From Streptomyces shenzhenensis (lineage in GTDB: Bacteria > Actinomycetota > Actinomycetes > Streptomycetales > Streptomycetaceae): a stretch of 64,000 bases of DNA. This document shows, piece by piece, positions 41,275 through 49,973 of this stretch. The stretch's first letter is position 1, and every line of letters begins with the position of its first letter. The notes under the pieces are model-generated. The model saw nothing but the letters and a program-made list of their open reading frames with translations, was not told the DNA's origin and did not search any database. Where the stretch lies: assembly GCF_021462265.1 (NCBI RefSeq), contig NZ_JAJONF010000005.1:351376-415375 (forward strand). The letters are read 5' to 3'. A program made the position numbers and the translations under genes.

Positions 41275-41678
41275 CCACGGACGATCGGGACTCGGACCCG
41301 GCCTCGTGCAGGCCGTGCGGGGCAGACGGTCGGTTCGACGGCCTGCCCAGGAGTCCAACGGCCCGCCGGGCGATCGTGAGGTCCGTGAGCGACGCCTGTG
41401 CGCTGGCCGGCGACGGCCTGGGCCGTCACCTGTTACTCCGGGAACTCCGCCGCGGCCAGACCGCAGGCAGGACGTGACCCTGCCCCGCGCGGTTTCGCCG
41501 AACCCCGGCCCCGGAGCGGATCAGTGGGCGCGGCCGGTCCGACCTCGTCGTCCGCCTGCTGTGCCCTTACGTGGCCGTCCGCCCGGTCCCGGCGCAGTCG
41601 TGTCGCGTTATGCGCGGGAAAGCCGACGGGTCACGACACCGGACCGCGCCGTGGCCCCGGTGGGCGCGTGCGCGTCAC
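41275..41678. other. Non-coding stretch between reductase and ATPase operon end
   Basis: About 400 bp. Short open frames exist on both strands, but none shows conserved motifs or a ribosome site, and nothing was recognised. Confidence 0.35.
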
Positions 41679-42203
41679 TCATCCCGTCGCCGCTTGCGGT
41701 CGGGCGCCTTCCGTCCGGACGGAAGGTCCGGCGCCGGGCTGCGGGCGCGACTCCGCCGCCTGCCCGGCTCGGCTCTGTGCACCCTGCTCGCGGGTGATCA
41801 CCTCCGTGGCGGCGGCGATGGCGACGGCGACCGGCCACTCCAGGACCCCGGCCACGGCCATGCCGCCCAGGATCCCGTAATAGGTCAGTTTGCGCATCGA
41901 GGGAAGTCGCGGGGCGGCCTCCCGGGCGCCCGTGAACATGTCGCCCGGGGTCAGGTACGGGATCGGGACCCGAGGGTGAGCGGTGTGCAGGTGCACCACC
42001 TTGCCCATCGGGCCCTCCCGGCCCGGCGTCTCCTCCGTGCGGCGCTCGGGGGGAATCTCGGGGGACTGCGCCGGTTCCGCCGTCACAGGCGTCTGTGCCG
42101 TCGGCATGCCGGCCGCTCCTGTGCTGGGTGTCCCACCCGGAGTCCGTGGCGATTCTGGCTGCATCTGTGGGGAAGTCATCCGGTCCTCCACGGTGTGAAG
42201 CAT
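41679..42203 (-). CDS. Single-pass membrane protein next to P-type ATPase
   Basis: 174 residues. The N-terminal about 65 residues are Pro/Thr/Glu-rich and disordered. A conserved-looking centre follows (MGKVVHLHTAHPRVPIPYLT, PGDMFTGAREAAPRLPSMRK), then a hydrophobic segment (LTYYGILGGMAVAGVLEWPV AVAIAAATEV) that crosses the membrane, and a hydrophilic tail. It lies 82 bp downstream of the small protein gene and 227 bp downstream of the giant ATPase gene on the same strand, so an accessory role is plausible. ATG 42179 (MTSPQM) is an alternative start. Confidence 0.7.
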   Translation of the reverse strand: MLHTVEDRMTSPQMQPESPRTPGGTPSTGAAGMPTAQTPVTAEPAQSPEIPPERRTEETPGREGPMGKVVHLHTAHPRVPIPYLTPGDMFTGAREAAPRLPSMRKLTYYGILGGMAVAGVLEWPVAVAIAAATEVITREQGAQSRAGQAAESRPQPGAGPSVRTEGARPQAATG

Positions 42204-42285
42204 GGTTTCCCGGTCCGCCTTCCATCCCCCAAGGTCAATAAACGGGACAAGGCGACAAAAAAGGCAGCCGGTTCTCGCCGCCGGA

Positions 42286-42417
42286 TCAGGCGTGGGCGGC
42301 AGCCGGACGCCCGCCGGTGGTGAACGCCTTCCAGAGCTGCATGGACAGGCGGATCAGCGCGGCCTCGATCAGGGCGACCGCCGCCTGGGTCAGGATCGTG
42401 GTGAGGATGTGCGGCAT
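42286..42417 (-). CDS. 43-residue amphipathic small protein
   Basis: MPHILTTILTQAAVALIEAA LIRLSMQLWKAFTTGGRPAA followed by AHA. ATG 42417 is preceded by GAAAGGCGG about 6 bp away and lies 13 bp after the P-type ATPase stop. The peptide has one hydrophobic helix long enough to enter the membrane. Small single-helix regulators are known for P-type pumps, so this is a reasonable partner, but no family is recognised. Confidence 0.65.
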   Translation of the reverse strand: MPHILTTILTQAAVALIEAALIRLSMQLWKAFTTGGRPAAAHA

Positions 42418-42430
42418 GGACGGCCGCCTT

Positions 42431-45400
42431 TCAAGAGGATTGTGCTGGGGACCACTCCTTTGTCCGGTCCGACGACATCCGGGAGGAAGCATTCGCATGA
42501 CGCGCAGGTGAACTCTTCCTTGCCGGAGTGGCGCGCCCCGCCCGGGCGGCGACTCCGGTCGCCACAGCGGGCAGCACCACGGACCCTGCCGCCGACGTCA
42601 GCGCGATCGTCCAGCCCACGGGGCTCAAAGGCCGACTGCCGAAGAAGTGGCTGAGTCCCGGTACCGTCACCACCACGCCCAGCGCCACCAGGGACCCCAC
42701 CACGGCCGCTGCCACCACCGGGTCGCGGCCCGCGTCCTGGAACGTCTGGAGCAACTGGGAGGTCACGAGGGCGACCAGGGCGACCGTGTCGGCGCGCCCA
42801 CGGGTGCCGGTCGCCCGCGCGACCAGCCAGGCCGTGGCGGCCGCCGCCGTGGTGACGGCGGCCCGCAGCCGGATGTGGCGGGTGAGGGCCGCGCCGAGCG
42901 AGGCCTCGGGCCCCTCCGCGAGGAGTTTTCTCGCGGCGTCGACCGGCGGCCGGGCGGCGATGGCCATGGCGGGCAACATGTCCGTGAGCACGTTGACCAG
43001 GAGGAGCTGGCGTGCGTTCAGGGCACTGCGACCGGTGAGCACACTGGTCGCCAGGGTGAAGGTGATCTCACCGAGGTTTCCGCCGAGCAGGATGCCCAGA
43101 GCCTTGCGCACCGAGGCCCACATGGCCCGGCCCTCGACGATGGCGTCCACGATGGTTTCGATGCGGTCGTCGGTGACCACCACGTCGGCGGCGGAGCGGG
43201 CCGCCGGAGTCGCCCGTGAGCCGAGGGCGATCCCGACGTCGGCGATCCGGATGGCGGGCGCGTCGTTGGCACCGTCGCCGGTGACGGCGACGATCCTGCC
43301 GACCGAGCGCAGCGCGCTGACGATGCGGACCTTGTGCGCCGGCGTCACCCGGGCGAAGACCGTGATCCGCGGGAGGATCCGCACGAGCGCGGCATCGTCG
43401 AGGGAGTCCAGCTCCGCCCCGGTCATCAGCCGTGGTTCCTCCTCCGGCCGCAGTTCCCTGGCGATCGCGGCGGCGGTGCTGGGATGGTCCCCGGTGACCA
43501 TGACCACCCGCACCCCGGCCGCGGCGAGCCGGTTCACGCTCTGGGCCGCGGTGGTCCGTACCGGATCCGCCAGGCCCAGCAGGCCCAGCAGGCACAGTCC
43601 GTGGAAGTCCTCGCCGCTGACATCCAGGAGATCGGCGAACGCCGTGCCGTCCTGCGGTGCGCCCGCGGGCAGGACGCGCTCGGCGACCGCGAGGACCCGG
43701 AGCCCCTGCCGGGCCAGCCGGTCGACCTCCGTCTCGATCTCCTCCCTCCGCCGGTCGTCGAAGGGCTCGCTGCCGTCGCCGCGGCGGATCCGGTCGCAGC
43801 GGGCCAGGACGACCTCGGGTGCGCCCTTGACGACGATCCGTGCCTGGGCGTCGGAACGTCCCAGCACGGCGTGGTAGCCCCGCCCCGGCTCGAACGGCAG
43901 CTCCGCCAGCCGGTCCCAGGTGTCGGTGCGAAGCCCGGCGACCCGGGCGGGGGTGGCGCCGAGCGACTCGGCCCCGGCCGCGATGGCACGGTCGGTGGGG
44001 TGGGCGAGCGTCGCGGCCGGCCCGGGTGGTCCCGCCAACGCCGCCGTGGCGAGGACCCGGCGCAGCGCCGGGGTGAGCCGGCCGGGCGGGTGGTGCTCCA
44101 GGCCGTCGGACACCTGCTGGAGGGTGATCCTTCCCTCGGTCAGCGTTCCGGTCTTGTCGAAGCACAGCACATCGGTGCGCCCCAGTGCCTCGATGGTCGG
44201 GGCGCTGCGCACCAGGGTGTTGCGGGTGGACAGCCGACGGGCCGCGGCCAGCTCCGCGACCGTGGCGACGAAGGGCAGCCCCTCGGGGACGGCGGCGACG
44301 CAGAGGCTGACCGCGGCCCCCAGGGCGCCGCCCAGCGGCCGCCGGCGCAGCAGGTCGACGGCGAAGAGCGCGGCCCCCGCCCCGACGGACAACGGCAGGA
44401 ACCACCGGCCCAGCGCCTTGAGCCGCCGCTCCACACCGCTCTCCGGCGCCTCTTCCAGAGGGGCCGCCTCCGCCGCGCCGCCCGCCTCGGTGGTGGCCCC
44501 GGTGGCGACCACCACGGCGGACGCGTGACCGGCCGCGACTGTCGTCCCCTGGTAGAGCATGGAGGTCCGGTCCGCGACTGCCCGCGCCGCGGACGGCGCG
44601 GCGCTCTTCGCGACCGGCAGGGACTCGCCGGTGAGGCTGGACTCGTCGGTCTCCACGCCCTGTGCCTGCACGACCCGGCAGTCGGCCGGGACCACGTCAC
44701 CGGCCCGCAGCTCGATCACATCGCCGGGCACGAGGAGCTCGGCGGCCGCGTCGACCGCCTCGGCCCGGTCCCCGCGGCGCACCCGGACCCGTACCGAGGT
44801 CGCCTCGACCAGGTGCTCGGCGGCCTGGTCGGCCTTCTGCCGCTGTACCCCGCCGACCAGCGCGTCCACCCCCAGGACCCCGCCGATGAGCACTGCGTCC
44901 AGAACAGAGCCGAGGGCGGCTGAGATGCCGCCGCCGATCGCCAGGACGGGGGTGAGCGGATTGGCCATCTCCTCCGCGAACCTGCCGATCAGCGTGCCGG
45001 TGCCCCGGTGCCGGTCCCGGCCCTCGAACTGCCTGCGCCGGGCGGCCTCGGCCTCGTCCAGCCCCCGGGAGGAGGTGCCGAGGCGCGCCATGACCTGACG
45101 CACCGTCATGGCGTGCCACGGCGTTCGCTCGACGGCTGCGGGCGCCGGGCGGCAACTCAGCCGCCGGCCCGCCCAGAAGCCCGCCGTGAGCCCGGCGATG
45201 GTCACCGCGTCGGCCAGCAGGCGGGTCCGCGCCCAGGCCGCCGAGCGGGGAAGGAAGAGGGCGAGGGCCGAACCCACGAGCGCGCCGGCGCCCTGCATGC
45301 GGAGGCACAGCACGCTGACCCGCCGGGCCTCGGGCGGAGCGGTCAGCAGCAGGTGAACGACATCGGGCGAGGCGGCGACATCGGCCTCCCAGGGCACGTG

Positions 45401-47161
45401 TCGCGGGCTGGTGAGCACTCCGATCCCCAGATCCGCACGCACGAGGGCCAGCCGGGCATGTGCCGAGACCACGGCCACTCCGCGGCCCCGCGCCTGGAGG
45501 GAGCGGACCAGCGCGGCCGTCCGGCGATGGCCGGTGGGCGCCGCCTCCGGAAGGTCGAACTGGCGGTGCAGCCCAGGCGGGCCGCCCACCAGCCGCACCC
45601 GGCCGCACTCACGCGCCGCGCGCACCAAGTGGTGGGCGAGCGCACGCAGTTGTGGAACCAGACGGGCCACGGCGACCGGCCTGCCGTCCCGCAGGACAAG
45701 CAGGACCTGCGCCCCCTCCTCGGCCCAGCGCGCCGCCTGCGCGGCGGTCTCCGCCGACACCGCGACGCCCCCCGGAACGGTGTCCGCACCGGTGTACGGC
45801 CGCAGCTCCCAGCCGGCCCGACGCGGCACCCTCGCAGGACCTTCAGGGTGCCGGGGCCGCCGGCCCGGCGGGCCGCCGGGCTCGATCAGCTCCAGGACAT
45901 GGGCGTGGATGTCGTCGTCATCCGGGCCGTCCCCGGCGTCGCGGGGGCGACGTCCGCCGTTCGGCTCGGCTTCCCCCTCGCCCGGCCGCCCACCCGGCGG
46001 CGCCAGGCGTACCAGACTCTCGACGGTCCACCCGCCGGTCGCCAGTACCCGGGCGTCAAGAATGACGGTGTCGATCCGGTCCAGGCGGCGCAGCGCCTCC
46101 GGCCGCAGCACCAGGGCCCCCCGCTCGGAGACCGTCCGCGCCATCGAGCAGGCGAACGACTCCCGGCCGAACCGGTGGCTTCTCGGTGTCCCCGCGGTCA
46201 GCAGTGCCAGCCCCCGGTCATGGCTGAGCGTGCCGGCCCCGGTGAGCGCGTAGGCGGCGAGGGACACCGGCACCGCCACGTTGGCGTACCGCTCGCCCGG
46301 CCCGGACGGCAGCGGGGCGGGCCGCCGCGCAGCCGGCACCGCGTCATGACGGTACGACCCCTCGTGCGCGGCGAGCCTGCGCGACCAGGCCTCCCAGCCC
46401 CTGCGACGGGCCCGTGCCTCCGCGTACCGGGCGCCGGTCAGCACAGCGTGCGCCGCGGCGCCGACCGGCCGGAACGTCAGCGTCGTCAACAGCAGGTTCG
46501 TCGCGCTCCAGGCCTGCTCCGCGGCCTTCTCGCCGAGCCGGCCGGCGAACCCCTCGCGCAGCCGCGGCGTGGCCTCGATGAGCTGGACCGCCGAGATCAC
46601 CACCGGCGGAAGGCCACGCAGCCGCAGCGCGCTGCCGACCGACGCCAGGCCGACCGCCGCCAGACCCGCCCCGAGGTGAACAGCCGCCTCGATTTCCTCT
46701 CCGGCCGCGCCGGGGAAACCGACCGAGCGCCGCACCCGCCGCGCGCCGGTACCCGGCTCGTCCTCATTGCCCGCGCCCGCCTCGGGCGCCGCGGCGTCCG
46801 CGGCGGCGACCAGGGCGACGACGCGCTCCAGGTCGGCCTCGGGCCCGCAACCGACATACACGCAGCCCAGCGTGCCGTTCACCTCGGCACGGTTCACCCC
46901 CGGCACCGCCCGCAGCGTGGTCTCCACCTCGCGGGCCGCGCCGGCCGTCCCGGGCCGTCCCAGGCGCAGGACCTCGACTTGCACGCCCCCTGGCGTCCGC
47001 CAGAGCCGGGGCGCGGGTGGCCGCAGCAAGCCCCCGACCACGGGAAGCGCCGTCGGCACCCCGCCCAGCCACTGCGTGGCGGAGCGGACCGATCCGAACA
47101 CCGAGCGGCCGAACGGCATGAACCGGGAGAGTACGGACGGGGAGAGCACTGACCAGGTCAC
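42431..47161 (-). CDS. Giant cation-translocating P-type ATPase, CtpI-like
   Basis: 1576 residues from GTG 47161 (GGTGGAGG 5 bp upstream). The C-terminal about 850 residues contain a full pump: LTGESLPVAK (actuator, about 845), VLCFDKTGTLTEGRI (phosphorylated Asp near 1000), VVMVTGDHPSTAAAIAREL, TGDGANDAPAIRIADVGIAL (about 1297) and closing membrane helices. The N-terminal about 700 residues include a ferredoxin-like HMA-type fold without a CxxC (VEVLRLGRPGTAG; VEVNG-type strand LGCVYVGC) and a degenerate second HAD-like region. This two-part plan matches actinobacterial CtpI/CtpH-type pumps, whose ion is unsettled (calcium or other divalent cation proposed). Two small genes follow on the same strand. 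Confidence 0.9.
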   Translation of the reverse strand: MTWSVLSPSVLSRFMPFGRSVFGSVRSATQWLGGVPTALPVVGGLLRPPAPRLWRTPGGVQVEVLRLGRPGTAGAAREVETTLRAVPGVNRAEVNGTLGCVYVGCGPEADLERVVALVAAADAAAPEAGAGNEDEPGTGARRVRRSVGFPGAAGEEIEAAVHLGAGLAAVGLASVGSALRLRGLPPVVISAVQLIEATPRLREGFAGRLGEKAAEQAWSATNLLLTTLTFRPVGAAAHAVLTGARYAEARARRRGWEAWSRRLAAHEGSYRHDAVPAARRPAPLPSGPGERYANVAVPVSLAAYALTGAGTLSHDRGLALLTAGTPRSHRFGRESFACSMARTVSERGALVLRPEALRRLDRIDTVILDARVLATGGWTVESLVRLAPPGGRPGEGEAEPNGGRRPRDAGDGPDDDDIHAHVLELIEPGGPPGRRPRHPEGPARVPRRAGWELRPYTGADTVPGGVAVSAETAAQAARWAEEGAQVLLVLRDGRPVAVARLVPQLRALAHHLVRAARECGRVRLVGGPPGLHRQFDLPEAAPTGHRRTAALVRSLQARGRGVAVVSAHARLALVRADLGIGVLTSPRHVPWEADVAASPDVVHLLLTAPPEARRVSVLCLRMQGAGALVGSALALFLPRSAAWARTRLLADAVTIAGLTAGFWAGRRLSCRPAPAAVERTPWHAMTVRQVMARLGTSSRGLDEAEAARRRQFEGRDRHRGTGTLIGRFAEEMANPLTPVLAIGGGISAALGSVLDAVLIGGVLGVDALVGGVQRQKADQAAEHLVEATSVRVRVRRGDRAEAVDAAAELLVPGDVIELRAGDVVPADCRVVQAQGVETDESSLTGESLPVAKSAAPSAARAVADRTSMLYQGTTVAAGHASAVVVATGATTEAGGAAEAAPLEEAPESGVERRLKALGRWFLPLSVGAGAALFAVDLLRRRPLGGALGAAVSLCVAAVPEGLPFVATVAELAAARRLSTRNTLVRSAPTIEALGRTDVLCFDKTGTLTEGRITLQQVSDGLEHHPPGRLTPALRRVLATAALAGPPGPAATLAHPTDRAIAAGAESLGATPARVAGLRTDTWDRLAELPFEPGRGYHAVLGRSDAQARIVVKGAPEVVLARCDRIRRGDGSEPFDDRRREEIETEVDRLARQGLRVLAVAERVLPAGAPQDGTAFADLLDVSGEDFHGLCLLGLLGLADPVRTTAAQSVNRLAAAGVRVVMVTGDHPSTAAAIARELRPEEEPRLMTGAELDSLDDAALVRILPRITVFARVTPAHKVRIVSALRSVGRIVAVTGDGANDAPAIRIADVGIALGSRATPAARSAADVVVTDDRIETIVDAIVEGRAMWASVRKALGILLGGNLGEITFTLATSVLTGRSALNARQLLLVNVLTDMLPAMAIAARPPVDAARKLLAEGPEASLGAALTRHIRLRAAVTTAAAATAWLVARATGTRGRADTVALVALVTSQLLQTFQDAGRDPVVAAAVVGSLVALGVVVTVPGLSHFFGSRPLSPVGWTIALTSAAGSVVLPAVATGVAARAGRATPARKSSPARHANASSRMSSDRTKEWSPAQSS

Positions 47162-47471
47162 ATGGCCTCCACCACCGGCCGACGGGGGTCGTTGGCCAGC
47201 GCCCCGGCGCGACGCATGGCTCGCCCCATTATGTCCCGATTTAACCCATACCATCCGTAAGGCTGGGCTGGACGCGTAAGTGAAGTCGCGGTGGCCCGCC
47301 GCCACGAATGCCCCGCAGATCAGCGGGCGGTCATGGATCGGCCGCAGCCGGATCGGCGGGGCGCTGCCCGCGCCGCCGTTCCCGGGACTCCGAACGCGAG
47401 GACCGCCTGTCCCTCTTTCGCCGGCTGGACCGCTACCACGCCGTCCGACGCCGGGCTCACGCTCCCGGCTC
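47162..47471. other. Upstream region of the P-type ATPase gene
   Basis: About 310 bp without a gene. An AT-richer patch around 47230-47265 (minus strand GGTTAAATCGGGACATAATG) is the likeliest promoter zone for the ATPase gene, but no convincing -35/-10 pair with correct spacing could be fixed. Confidence 0.35.
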
Positions 47472-47610
47472 TCAGGCCCGCGGGTGGCGGGGCCGGAGCT
47501 CGCGGAAGAACGCGGTGATGTCGTCGGTGAGCGGGGCGGGTTGCTCGTAGGCGGCGAAGTGCCCGTCGCGGGGCATGCGGGTGTAGCACGCGAGGTGGTA
47601 CGTCCGTTCG
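47472..47610 (-). pseudogene. C-terminal tail of an epoxide-hydrolase-like gene
   Basis: RTYHLACYTRMPRDGHFAAY, EQPAPLTDDITAFFRELRPR and stop match the last about 45 residues of alpha/beta epoxide hydrolases (GGHFAAxExPxxLxxDIRxFFRxLR, including the catalytic His). No upstream part remains. Confidence 0.65.
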
Positions 47611-47693
47611 TTCCGGCTCCGGGGCGGTTGGGAGAGGTCTGCGGGGAACGGGGCGAGAGCGGTGGGAGCCACGTCTGATGTGAGGCCGGTGGC

Positions 47694-48395
47694 TCAGGCA
47701 GTGCGGTCTGCCTGCTGTTCTGCGGATGTGAGATGGGCCAGGCACAGCGAGGGCCCGACGAACGGCTCCAGCCGGTCCACGCTCAGGGGAGCGCGTACTT
47801 CCTTCAAGGCGCCTCGCATGAGTCCCAAGTGCAGGGAGCACACCACGTCGCGGTGCTCCTCGGCGACTTCCCTGAACGGGCAGTGGCGCAGCGGGATGAC
47901 TGTGTCCGGTCCGTCCTGGACGGAACCGGGGGCGAAGCCGACGTCCGTGAGCACCTGGGTCAGTCGCCGGATGGCTTCGTCGGGGTTGATGCGCTGGGCC
48001 GGAGAGGGGGTGTCGGCAAGGTAGCGGCCCCATGCCTCGCCGGCGGTGACCGCGGCCTGTGCCGGCTGAGGCAGTGCCTCGGTGATGAGGCCGGTGAGCA
48101 TCTGGGCGAGCAGCTGGTAGCTGCGGCGTCCTGCCGGTACCCGGGAAGCGGCGGCGCGGTAGACGGCGCGGGGCCTGCCTGGCCGGCCGCCTCCCTCGGT
48201 CCTGCGTTCGGCGAGCCCCTCCTTGACCAGCGTGTCGAGGTGGAAGCGGGCCGTGTTGGAGTGCAGGCCCGTCTGCTCGGCGATCTCACGTACACCCACG
48301 GCTTCGGGCGTGGCGCGCAGGACGTCGAGTACATGGGCACGGCTCTCGCCCGCAGTGGGAGGGCCGGCCGGATCAGGCAACGTCTGCTCACTCAT
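47694..48395 (-). CDS. HTH regulator with SufR-like cysteine cluster
   Basis: 233 residues. The N-terminal winged helix (ESRAHVLDVLRATPEAVGVR, EIAEQTGLHSNTARFHLDTL, VKEGLAERR) is of the ArsR/DeoR-like class. The C-terminal domain has Cys172 (RHCPFREVAEEH), Cys186 (VVCSLHLGLMRG) and Cys218 (PSLCLAHL). The spacing (14, 32) is close to the three Fe-S ligands of SufR repressors (13, 28), so an iron-sulfur-based redox or NO sensor is likely. A TTTTAC-N12-GTAGAAA motif overlaps its own promoter region and recurs upstream of the DUF2249 and hemerythrin/ferredoxin genes, suggesting it controls this island. Confidence 0.82.
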   Translation of the reverse strand: MSEQTLPDPAGPPTAGESRAHVLDVLRATPEAVGVREIAEQTGLHSNTARFHLDTLVKEGLAERRTEGGGRPGRPRAVYRAAASRVPAGRRSYQLLAQMLTGLITEALPQPAQAAVTAGEAWGRYLADTPSPAQRINPDEAIRRLTQVLTDVGFAPGSVQDGPDTVIPLRHCPFREVAEEHRDVVCSLHLGLMRGALKEVRAPLSVDRLEPFVGPSLCLAHLTSAEQQADRTA

Positions 48396-48402
48396 TTCAC
48401 AA

Positions 48403-48427
48403 TTTTACCCAGTGTGCGTCGTAGAAA
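48403..48427. promoter_or_regulatory. Shared operator motif, site A (regulator promoter)
   Basis: TTTTAC (48403-48408), 12 bp, GTAGAAA (48421-48427), immediately upstream of the regulator start at 48395. The right half TCGTAGAAAC is identical to site C at 50536-50545. Confidence 0.5.
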
Positions 48428-48462
48428 CGAGTGAAAAATGACGCCCGCGTCCGCTGGCTGGC

Positions 48463-48497
48463 TTCGTCATTCGTCATTCGTCATTCGTCATTCGTCG
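48463..48497. repeat. Five tandem 7-bp units TTCGTCA
   Basis: TTCGTCA x4 plus TTCGTCG, contiguous, 35 bp. On the minus strand it covers the last codons and the stop of the DUF6104 gene (TGA at 48488-48490) and the first bases beyond it. Seven is not a multiple of three, so copy changes would alter the sequence after the stop, and loss of the first unit could extend the protein. Confidence 0.92.
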
Positions 48498-48667
48498 TCG
48501 GGGTCGTCGAGTCGGGCCAGCCAGGTCGCGAGGCGGTCGGTGGGGATCTCGAACTCCGGGTTGAGGTCGACGAAGTACCGCAGCCGGTCGGCGAGCCAAG
48601 CCATGCTCACGGATTCCTGGCCGCGGCGGTCCAGGAGTTCGTCGATCGCCTGGTCGGTGACGTGCAT
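48488..48667 (-). CDS. DUF6104 family small protein
   Basis: 59 residues: MHVTDQAIDELLDRRGQESV, SMAWLADRLRYFVDLNPEFE, IPTDRLATWLARLDDPDDE. This matches the actinobacterial DUF6104 family (MYFTDRGIEELxxRRG...WLAxxLRxFVDLNPxFExPxxRLATWLARLDDxDD). The function is unknown; it is short, acidic at the end and helical. ATG 48667 follows GAGGGTGAGCG. A 7-bp tandem repeat spans its stop codon. It lies downstream of the cupin gene on the same strand. Confidence 0.85.
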   Translation of the reverse strand: MHVTDQAIDELLDRRGQESVSMAWLADRLRYFVDLNPEFEIPTDRLATWLARLDDPDDE

Positions 48668-48714
48668 CGCTCACCCTCTCGTGCGCCGTGCTGGTGGCAT
48701 GGGCTGCGGGGCCG

Positions 48715-49119
48715 TTACGGGGTCGGATCGGAGCGGCGGCGGATCTGCATGCCGGGGCGGCGGCGGTGCACCGTCACGTAGGCCAAGCCGCCAGGCCCTG
48801 CGGTGATGCTGCGTGTCGAGCCGTGCGGCAGCCACAGGAGTACTCCTGCCGTCAGGGGCAGCGGCTCTGCGGGGGTGTTCATCACGCCGTCGCCGGTGAC
48901 GACGAGTACCAGGACGTCCAGGTCGGGCTCGGCGTGGGTGGCGATGTGTTCCCCGGCGGGCAGCCGGATCAGGTTGGCGTCGAGCTGGCGGCCGGACTCG
49001 GCCAGTTTCCACAGGACGGCGGACGAATCCGGGGATTTGCCGGTGAGGGCCTGGACATCGCACAGCATGCGTGCCACGGCAGGCTCCTCCGGCTGCCCGC
49101 TGCTCCGCCTCTCAGACAT
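48715..49119 (-). CDS. Small cupin-fold protein
   Basis: 134 residues. The single cupin domain is seen as LDANLIRLPAGEHIATHAEP, DLDVLVLVVTGDGVM, LTAGVLLWLPHGSTRSITAG, GGLAYVTVHRRRP. The metal-binding first motif is reduced (one His in IATHAEP, with a Glu and Asp nearby), so enzymatic activity is uncertain. ATG 49119 overlaps the DUF2249 gene's stop by 8 bp, so it is co-translated with a redox-stress protein. Confidence 0.82.
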   Translation of the reverse strand: MSERRSSGQPEEPAVARMLCDVQALTGKSPDSSAVLWKLAESGRQLDANLIRLPAGEHIATHAEPDLDVLVLVVTGDGVMNTPAEPLPLTAGVLLWLPHGSTRSITAGPGGLAYVTVHRRRPGMQIRRRSDPTP

Positions 49120-49813
49120 CGTCGTCCGCCCGTGTGATACGGATCTGCCACTGCTCGGGCCCGGACTCGAGGTACTCCCAGGTGAAGCAGCCGGGGTGGG
49201 TGGCCTCGAACTCGCGGCGCAGCGGCTTGGGATCGTGGTTGTTGACCAGGACGAAGGACTCCCCGCCCGCGAGGCGGGCGAAGCGGGTGAAGATGCGCGG
49301 GTGACGCCGGCCGTGCGGGATCTCGCGGACGTCGACGATCTCCGGATCTTCAAGCCGGCCACCGGCCAGGACGGTGGTGAAGTCGCCGACGAGGGCGGAC
49401 ACGTCGGCTCCCGGCAGCGCCGCCAAGGCGGGCAGCAGCACAGTCCGCTCCACGCCGAGATGGACGGTGAGCATGCCCGCGAGGGTACGTGCCGCTCCCG
49501 CGCGTTCAGTGCTGTCCGTTACGGCAGTCAGCGAGTCCGTGTGCCGGCCGATGATCTCGGCGGTAACACGTAGGGCGCGGACCAGCAGCCTGGTTTCGGC
49601 CGCACCGGACGCGGCGGCGTACAGCGTCTGCTCGGTGGCCGTCAGCACGCGGTGCAGCTGATCGGTGAACGTGGTGGTGAGTTCCGTGTGGGGCTCGGTC
49701 AGCGCGACCAGCTGTTCCAGCAGTTGCCGGTGGGTCTCCTCGACGACGGCCCGCGCCCGGACGTCCGGGTCGGTGTCGGTTGCCTGGATGAACACCTCTG
49801 CAGCGGGTGACAT
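49112..49813 (-). CDS. Hemerythrin-like plus DUF2249 protein
   Basis: 233 residues. The first about 140 residues are a four-helix hemerythrin-like bundle (LLEQLVALTEPHTELTTTFT, LAGMLTVHLGVERTVLLPAL). The C-terminal about 75 are a DUF2249 domain (VDVREIPHGRRHPRIFTRFA, GESFVLVNNHDPKPLRREFE, FTWEYLESGPEQWQIRI). DUF2249 proteins accompany denitrification and NO/redox genes, which fits the nar operon nearby. ATG 49813 follows AAAGAGG. Site B of the shared motif lies 48-71 bp upstream. Confidence 0.88.
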   Translation of the reverse strand: MSPAAEVFIQATDTDPDVRARAVVEETHRQLLEQLVALTEPHTELTTTFTDQLHRVLTATEQTLYAAASGAAETRLLVRALRVTAEIIGRHTDSLTAVTDSTERAGAARTLAGMLTVHLGVERTVLLPALAALPGADVSALVGDFTTVLAGGRLEDPEIVDVREIPHGRRHPRIFTRFARLAGGESFVLVNNHDPKPLRREFEATHPGCFTWEYLESGPEQWQIRITRADDDV

Positions 49814-49860
49814 GCGTGATCCTCTTTCCTCTCATGGGGCCGTGTGCGCCGGCATCGAAA

Positions 49861-49884
49861 TTATTACATGTGGTTTCGTAAAAA
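49861..49884. promoter_or_regulatory. Shared operator motif, site B (DUF2249 promoter)
   Basis: TTATTAC (49861-49867), 10 bp, GTAAAAA (49878-49884). Extended by AAA on the left and TTT on the right it is a 9-of-10 inverted repeat. It shares TTATTACATGT with site C. It is an AT-rich island in otherwise very GC-rich DNA. Confidence 0.6.
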
Positions 49885-49973
49885 TTTGGGCCGAGGCGAA
49901 CGGCGCTCGCGTGGTGTCGTGATCGCCCCAGCAGCATCGACACGCCGGACTGACCAGGACTCCGGCGGGTTGG

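Noticed and set aside
48463..48497. CRISPR-like direct repeats
   Set aside because: The 7-bp units are contiguous with no spacers and no cas genes are present; it is a simple tandem repeat.
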